Assembly: GCF_900108305.1 (NCBI RefSeq)
Contig: NZ_FNUX01000006.1
Span: forward strand, 82,457-146,456
Direction: 5' to 3'
From: Nitrosomonas ureae
Lineage (GTDB): Bacteria > Pseudomonadota > Gammaproteobacteria > Burkholderiales > Nitrosomonadaceae
Length of the DNA: 64,000 nucleotides
This document shows, in pieces, positions 59,883 to 64,000 of the stretch. Every line of letters starts with the position of its first letter. The first letter of the stretch is position 1. A program made the translations under genes and the position numbers. The notes under the pieces were generated by a model. It worked only from the letters and a program-made list of their open reading frames with translations, ran no database searches and was not told where the DNA came from.

Positions 59883-60569
59883 ATGCAAAATGAACATACC
59901 GGTCAGTTCGACGACACATCTGATAACGGCAACAGACTCAAAGCACTCGAAGCTGAGGTTCGTGAAGCGATCGCCAACGGCACGCATATCCGGGAAACCG
60001 TGCACCGGTTAACCCTCGAAGCCATGAACGTAAAACATATCGATCTGGAATCCATGCAGCGAATCGTCACCGCAGTGATGGATGGCGTGCACGACGGCGC
60101 AGCGCACCAATTGCAACATGCGGCTAATCAAGCGCACGCAGCAAAATCACAGATCACTGAAGCGGTTGCAGGGCTTGATTCCGCGCTCGCTGGATTTGCT
60201 GAAGCTTCCAAACTTGCCGTTCAGGAAGTAACCGGCCAGGCCAGGAAATTCTCGGATACCGAGTTACAACGCACACGCTCTGACCTGGAAAGCCTGGAAA
60301 GTTTATTTCTTGATACGCTTCATCGTACCGGTACAGCGGCGCAGGGAGTGATTGCAGAAATTCTGCTGGATTTAAGCCAGCATGCAAAAAATAATGGAAC
60401 CACGGTAGGCTCGCAATTAAAAGAAACCCTGGCCATTTTTGCGCAACAGATCGCAGCAGTCGGACAATCCCAGCTGGAAACCGGCGTCACCCTCGCGCAA
60501 AAAACAGCCGAATTTGTAGGTAAAATTACTCAAGGCGTACTCTCGGGAATCAAAGACAAATCCAAATAA
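59883..60569 (+). CDS. Helical protein, probably DUF6781-like
   Basis: 228 residues, almost wholly alpha-helical by composition (rich in A, E, Q, L), with no signal peptide and no membrane helix. It resembles proteins that carry the DUF6781 label, but I cannot confirm this. Repeated A/Q-rich amphipathic stretches (HQLQHAANQAHAAKSQITEA) suggest a coiled bundle or a polymer-granule-associated protein. AGGAAG precedes the ATG. Confidence 0.7.
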   Translation: MQNEHTGQFDDTSDNGNRLKALEAEVREAIANGTHIRETVHRLTLEAMNVKHIDLESMQRIVTAVMDGVHDGAAHQLQHAANQAHAAKSQITEAVAGLDSALAGFAEASKLAVQEVTGQARKFSDTELQRTRSDLESLESLFLDTLHRTGTAAQGVIAEILLDLSQHAKNNGTTVGSQLKETLAIFAQQIAAVGQSQLETGVTLAQKTAEFVGKITQGVLSGIKDKSK

Positions 60570-60637
60570 AGCTATTATAAAATTCGATAAATGGAACGAG
60601 CGCCGGTCATGTACAAAATTTGCAAACCGGCGACACC

Positions 60638-61525
60638 CTAACTTAAATCCTCGCCGCCTAATGCGTCAACCATTTCGGTGATAAGCTGGCTTAACTCACC
60701 GGTCATAATGGCGAAATCACTGACAAACAGTTCTTCAGCATTTTCAGTCGATTCTTTCAGGATATCCTGTGGGGCAATCCGCCGCAGCTGTAAATTATCA
60801 TGCAGCACAAATGAAATTTTACTATCCCACGTCATTGCCAGCTTGATCACTTTCTTCCCCGCCCGGATATGACGCGCGGTCTCTTCAGCTTCCAGCACAT
60901 GATGAGTATATTTGACAGTCGCTTTCTCATCATTCATGCCTTGCAGCTCGCAATCCCTATCGATGCTGAATATAGATGGCAAATCAGTATCGGACAACCA
61001 ACGCGTCATCGCTGAAGAAGGCGAAACCTGCGTTTCCAGTGGCGCCAATGTCAGACCGTGCATCGATTTAACCAATACCTCAACCAATTCATCGGCTTTC
61101 TGGGTGCTCGCCGTATCGATAATCAAGCGATTCTTGATTGCATCGATCCAGGCATAAGTTTTGTGCCGCTGCGTGAAAGCACGTGGCATCAACTCAATAA
61201 TTGTAGCTTCCTTGATATCCCTGATCTGTTTTTTACCCGGCTTGTAGCCTTGCATCTGCTCAATTTTCGCCAAACGGTCTTTAGCCTGCTGATTGATCAC
61301 ACCAGCCGGTAATAATTTCTTCTCCACGCCCAAAGCAATCAGCCACTGCTGACCATACGCATGGACAAAATTTTGCTGTTCCTCGCGCGGCGTCATCCAG
61401 CCACGGCTTTGCATCTCCATTTGCAAGCATGGTTGCAGCGCATGATTGGACAGCGCCTCTTCGAGGCTATTCAATGTTATATTTCCGCTGGTGATACGAT
61501 AGACTTGTAAATTTCTGAACCACAT
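60638..61525 (-). CDS. rdgC: Recombination-associated protein RdgC
   Basis: 295-residue DNA-binding ring protein that restrains RecA. N-terminal MWFRNLQVYRIT, QEPCSRG-like segment CLQMEMQSRGWMTP, KKQIRDIKEATIIELMPRAF and AYAWIDAIK-like TYAWIDAIKNRLIIDTAS are diagnostic. Convergent with the gene at 59883. Confidence 0.96.
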   Translation of the reverse strand: MWFRNLQVYRITSGNITLNSLEEALSNHALQPCLQMEMQSRGWMTPREEQQNFVHAYGQQWLIALGVEKKLLPAGVINQQAKDRLAKIEQMQGYKPGKKQIRDIKEATIIELMPRAFTQRHKTYAWIDAIKNRLIIDTASTQKADELVEVLVKSMHGLTLAPLETQVSPSSAMTRWLSDTDLPSIFSIDRDCELQGMNDEKATVKYTHHVLEAEETARHIRAGKKVIKLAMTWDSKISFVLHDNLQLRRIAPQDILKESTENAEELFVSDFAIMTGELSQLITEMVDALGGEDLS

Positions 61526-61570
61526 AGTTTTTCTATATTAATCGTTGATTTATTTTAAAATTGCTCTAGC

Positions 61571-61903
61571 ATGAAAAAAATATATTCCGCTAACAATCTG
61601 ATGGAAGCGCAGATAGTACTGGATCTGCTTGAACACGCCTACATCCCGGCGCAAATTTTTAACCAGCACGCGCAGGGCGTAACCGGGGAAATCCCCTTCA
61701 CGCACGCGTATCCGGAAGTATGGATCACTCGCGACGATGATCATGAGCGCGCCAAACGCGTCATCGAAACCTACGAAAACACCCCGGTTACGACCGGCAA
61801 TGTACACTGTCCATCATGCCATGAAGAAAATCCGGCAAATTTTCAGTTGTGCTGGAAATGCGGGAGCGGATTGGAAATTGCAGTATATCGCGATCATAGC
61901 TGA
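61571..61903 (+). CDS. DUF2007 protein with C-terminal zinc ribbon
   Basis: 110 residues. Residues 1-65 form a DUF2007 (putative signal-transducing) domain with MEAQIVLDLLEHAYIPAQIF; residues 78-100 contain CPSC...CWKC, a zinc ribbon. Divergent from rdgC. Confidence 0.85.
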   Translation: MKKIYSANNLMEAQIVLDLLEHAYIPAQIFNQHAQGVTGEIPFTHAYPEVWITRDDDHERAKRVIETYENTPVTTGNVHCPSCHEENPANFQLCWKCGSGLEIAVYRDHS

Positions 61904-62029
61904 AACTAAAATTTCGTAATGAGATAAAAAATCTCTGTCATCACTCCAACCTGCGATTGATCAATTGTGATTGCGCGGTAAATTGGTTTACCATCATTCC
62001 TCAATACTTCACTTACCCAAAGAAATCTT

Positions 62030-64000
62030 ATGTTGCCCTCCATCGAACACCGCATCGCCACTGAACTTTCAATAAAACCCTCACAAATCCAAGCCACGAT
62101 TCAATTGCTCGACGATGGCGCTACGGTACCGTTTATCGCGCGTTACCGCAAGGAAGCGACCGGCGGTCTGGATGATGCGCAGTTGCGATTATTGGCGGAG
62201 CGGTTGCATAGCCTGCGCGAGTTGGAGAAACGGCGTACAGCGATCATCTCAGCCATTGAGAAGCAAGGCAAAATGACGCCGGAATTGCTCGATGCGATTG
62301 CACATGCGGAAAACAAAGCACACCTGGAAGATTTGTATTTGCCGTACCGCAAAAAACGCCGCACCAAAGCACAAATTGCCATTGAAGCAGGTTTACAGCC
62401 ACTGGCGGATACTTTGTTGAGCGATCCGAGGCTCGACCCGCTCATTGAAGCGGCGAAATACCTGAAGGCACCATTTACTACCGGCGAAGGCGACAATCCA
62501 GGAGTGGCCGATACCGGCCAAGCATTGGCGGGTGCGCAGCATATTCTGATCGAACGTTTCTCCGAGCATGCGCCGCTGCTGCAAATATTGCGCGACTACT
62601 TGCACGTGCACGGTGTTTTGACCGCCAAGGTCGCTAAGGACAAAAAAGACAGCGACACTAAATTCACCGATTATCACGACTACTGCGAAGCCATCGGCAA
62701 AATCCCTTCGCATCGTGCGTTGGCGCTGCTACGCGGAGAACGCGAAGGCATTCTAAAGCTAAAACTGCTGCTGAATTCTGAATTGGAAGAAAAGAATCGG
62801 AATGTAGCACCCAATCCATGCGAACAGCGGATCGCGCGCCAATTCAATATCCGTGATCAGAAGCGCGCGTCAGATAGCTGGCTGATCGATACCACGCGCA
62901 TCGCTTGGCACAATAAAATTTTCACGCACCTGGAAACGGAATTAATGAATAATCTGCGGGAACGCGCCGAAACTGAAGCGATCCAGGTGTTCGCACAGAA
63001 TCTCAAAGCATTGTTGCTTGCACCCCCCGCCGGTGCGCGCGTCACCATCGGACTCGATCCGGGCTTGCGCACCGGCGTCAAAGCTGCCGTTGTTGACATT
63101 ACCGGTAAAGTACTCGACACCGCGACAATTTATCCGCATGCGCCGAGAAACGATTGGAACGGTGCGTTGGCGATCTTGAAACAACTGGCGGAACGCCATC
63201 ACGCCGCGCTGATTGCGATCGGCAACGGTACTGCATCGCGCGAAACTGATTTGCTGGCCAGGAATCTGATTAAACAATATCAGCAACTTAAACTCACATC
63301 GATCATGGTGTCGGAAGCGGGTGCATCAGTGTATTCCGCTTCCGCACTGGCATCGGAAGAATTACCGGAACTGGACGTATCTCTGCGCGGTGCGGTTTCG
63401 ATTGCACGGCGGTTACAGGATCCCCTGGCCGAGTTGGTCAAGATCGACCCGAAATCGATCGGTGTCGGTCAGTACCAGCATGACATCAATCAAAGCCAAT
63501 TAGCGCAATCGCTCGATGCTGTGGTGGAAGATAGCGTCAATGCCGTCGGCGTTGATGTCAACACCGCATCTGCGGCATTGCTGCGTTATGTCGCCGGACT
63601 CAGCAGCAAAATCGCGCACAACATCATCGCATACCGCAACACCAATGGCATGTTCGCTAAACGCATCGATCTGATGAAAGTCCCGAGCCTGGGCGAAAAA
63701 ACCTTTGAGCAAGCCGCCGGATTTCTGCGCATTCCAAATGGTGCCCATCCACTTGATGCTTCCGCTGTTCACCCGGAATCGTATCCGCTGGTTGAGCAAA
63801 TATTGAATAACGTAAAACTGAACATCTCGGAGTTGATCGGTAATCAAACAATTTTAAAAACTATCCACCCGGAACAATACGCCAATGCGCAATTTGGTTT
63901 GTTGACCGTCAAAGACATCCTGAAAGAACTCGAGAAACCCGGTCGCGATCCACGCTCCACCTTCAGAACCGCCACTTTTAAGGAAGGCATTGAAACCATG
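62030..64000 (+). CDS. tex: Tex, S1-type RNA-binding transcription accessory protein (right edge partial)
   Basis: Open to the window edge; 657 codons are visible with no stop. The Tex N-terminal helical domain (ATVPFIARYRKEATGGLDD, YLPYRKKRRTKAQIA), the YqgF/RNase H-like domain (TIGLDPGLRTGVKAA near 345-360; ASVYSASALASEE), and HhH motifs (LLRYVAGLSSKIAHNIIAYR) are all present. The S1 domain expected at the C-terminus lies beyond the window. Probable start ATG at 62030 (MLPSIEHRIATELSIKPSQI). Confidence 0.95.
   Translation, partial: MLPSIEHRIATELSIKPSQIQATIQLLDDGATVPFIARYRKEATGGLDDAQLRLLAERLHSLRELEKRRTAIISAIEKQGKMTPELLDAIAHAENKAHLEDLYLPYRKKRRTKAQIAIEAGLQPLADTLLSDPRLDPLIEAAKYLKAPFTTGEGDNPGVADTGQALAGAQHILIERFSEHAPLLQILRDYLHVHGVLTAKVAKDKKDSDTKFTDYHDYCEAIGKIPSHRALALLRGEREGILKLKLLLNSELEEKNRNVAPNPCEQRIARQFNIRDQKRASDSWLIDTTRIAWHNKIFTHLETELMNNLRERAETEAIQVFAQNLKALLLAPPAGARVTIGLDPGLRTGVKAAVVDITGKVLDTATIYPHAPRNDWNGALAILKQLAERHHAALIAIGNGTASRETDLLARNLIKQYQQLKLTSIMVSEAGASVYSASALASEELPELDVSLRGAVSIARRLQDPLAELVKIDPKSIGVGQYQHDINQSQLAQSLDAVVEDSVNAVGVDVNTASAALLRYVAGLSSKIAHNIIAYRNTNGMFAKRIDLMKVPSLGEKTFEQAAGFLRIPNGAHPLDASAVHPESYPLVEQILNNVKLNISELIGNQTILKTIHPEQYANAQFGLLTVKDILKELEKPGRDPRSTFRTATFKEGIETM

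Noticed and set aside
60601..60632. CGCCGGT/ACCGGCG stem between the gene at 59883 and rdgC as a terminator
   Set aside because: Seven-bp stem with an 18-base loop and no U tract; too weak to call.

Overview
The window looks like a chromosomal segment of a betaproteobacterium, most plausibly an ammonia oxidiser of the Nitrosomonas group. This is inferred from moderate GC content, a complete urease cluster with its own urea channel, Fis-PurH-PurD and FtsK-LolA-RarA-SerS gene orders, and a TonB system. No amo or hao gene lies in the window, so the genus is not proven.

Layout. 1-6.1 kb is a loose accessory region: an exported glycerophosphodiesterase, a sulfotransferase, a small lipoprotein, a LysR regulator, a gene-poor stretch with a decayed HTH gene and DnaA-box-like sites, a lipoprotein hydrolase and a small membrane protein. 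6.2-9.5 kb holds the fused 23S rRNA methyltransferase RlmKL and a short-chain dehydrogenase. 9.5-22.9 kb is a nickel/urea module: a Znu-type metal ABC transporter, a TonB-dependent receptor, NikR, a urea channel and, on the minus strand, porin-ureD-A-B-C-E-F-G followed by the channel. A NikR-type inverted repeat sits in the divergent promoter between the ABC operon and the receptor, which points to nickel rather than zinc or manganese as the cargo. 23-32 kb carries a class I aldolase (fbaB) beside a probable IS110-type remnant, a Sel1 and an ankyrin protein, UbiH, and the operon dusB-fis-purH-purD. 32-43.6 kb is a full flagellar rod/hook set, flgBCDEFGHIJKL on the minus strand with flgA divergent. 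43.7-50.3 kb has a free-standing acyl carrier protein, a Mth938-like protein, a DUF2130 protein and a c-di-GMP signalling pair (REC-PAS-PAS-GGDEF-EAL plus a PAS-PAS histidine kinase). 50.3-52.2 kb is tonB-exbB-exbD with a Fur-like box upstream. 52.5-64 kb is mostly housekeeping: an RDD protein, a membrane protein with a degenerate GGDEF domain, ftsK-lolA-rarA-serS, a helical protein, rdgC, a DUF2007 protein and tex, cut off by the right edge.

How it fits together: urea would cross the outer membrane through the porin and the inner membrane through the urea channel and be split by urease. Nickel for urease would enter by the TonB-dependent receptor (energised by TonB-ExbBD) and the ABC transporter under NikR control, then be delivered by UreE/UreG/UreF/UreD. 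No tRNA, rRNA, CRISPR array or intact insertion sequence was seen.
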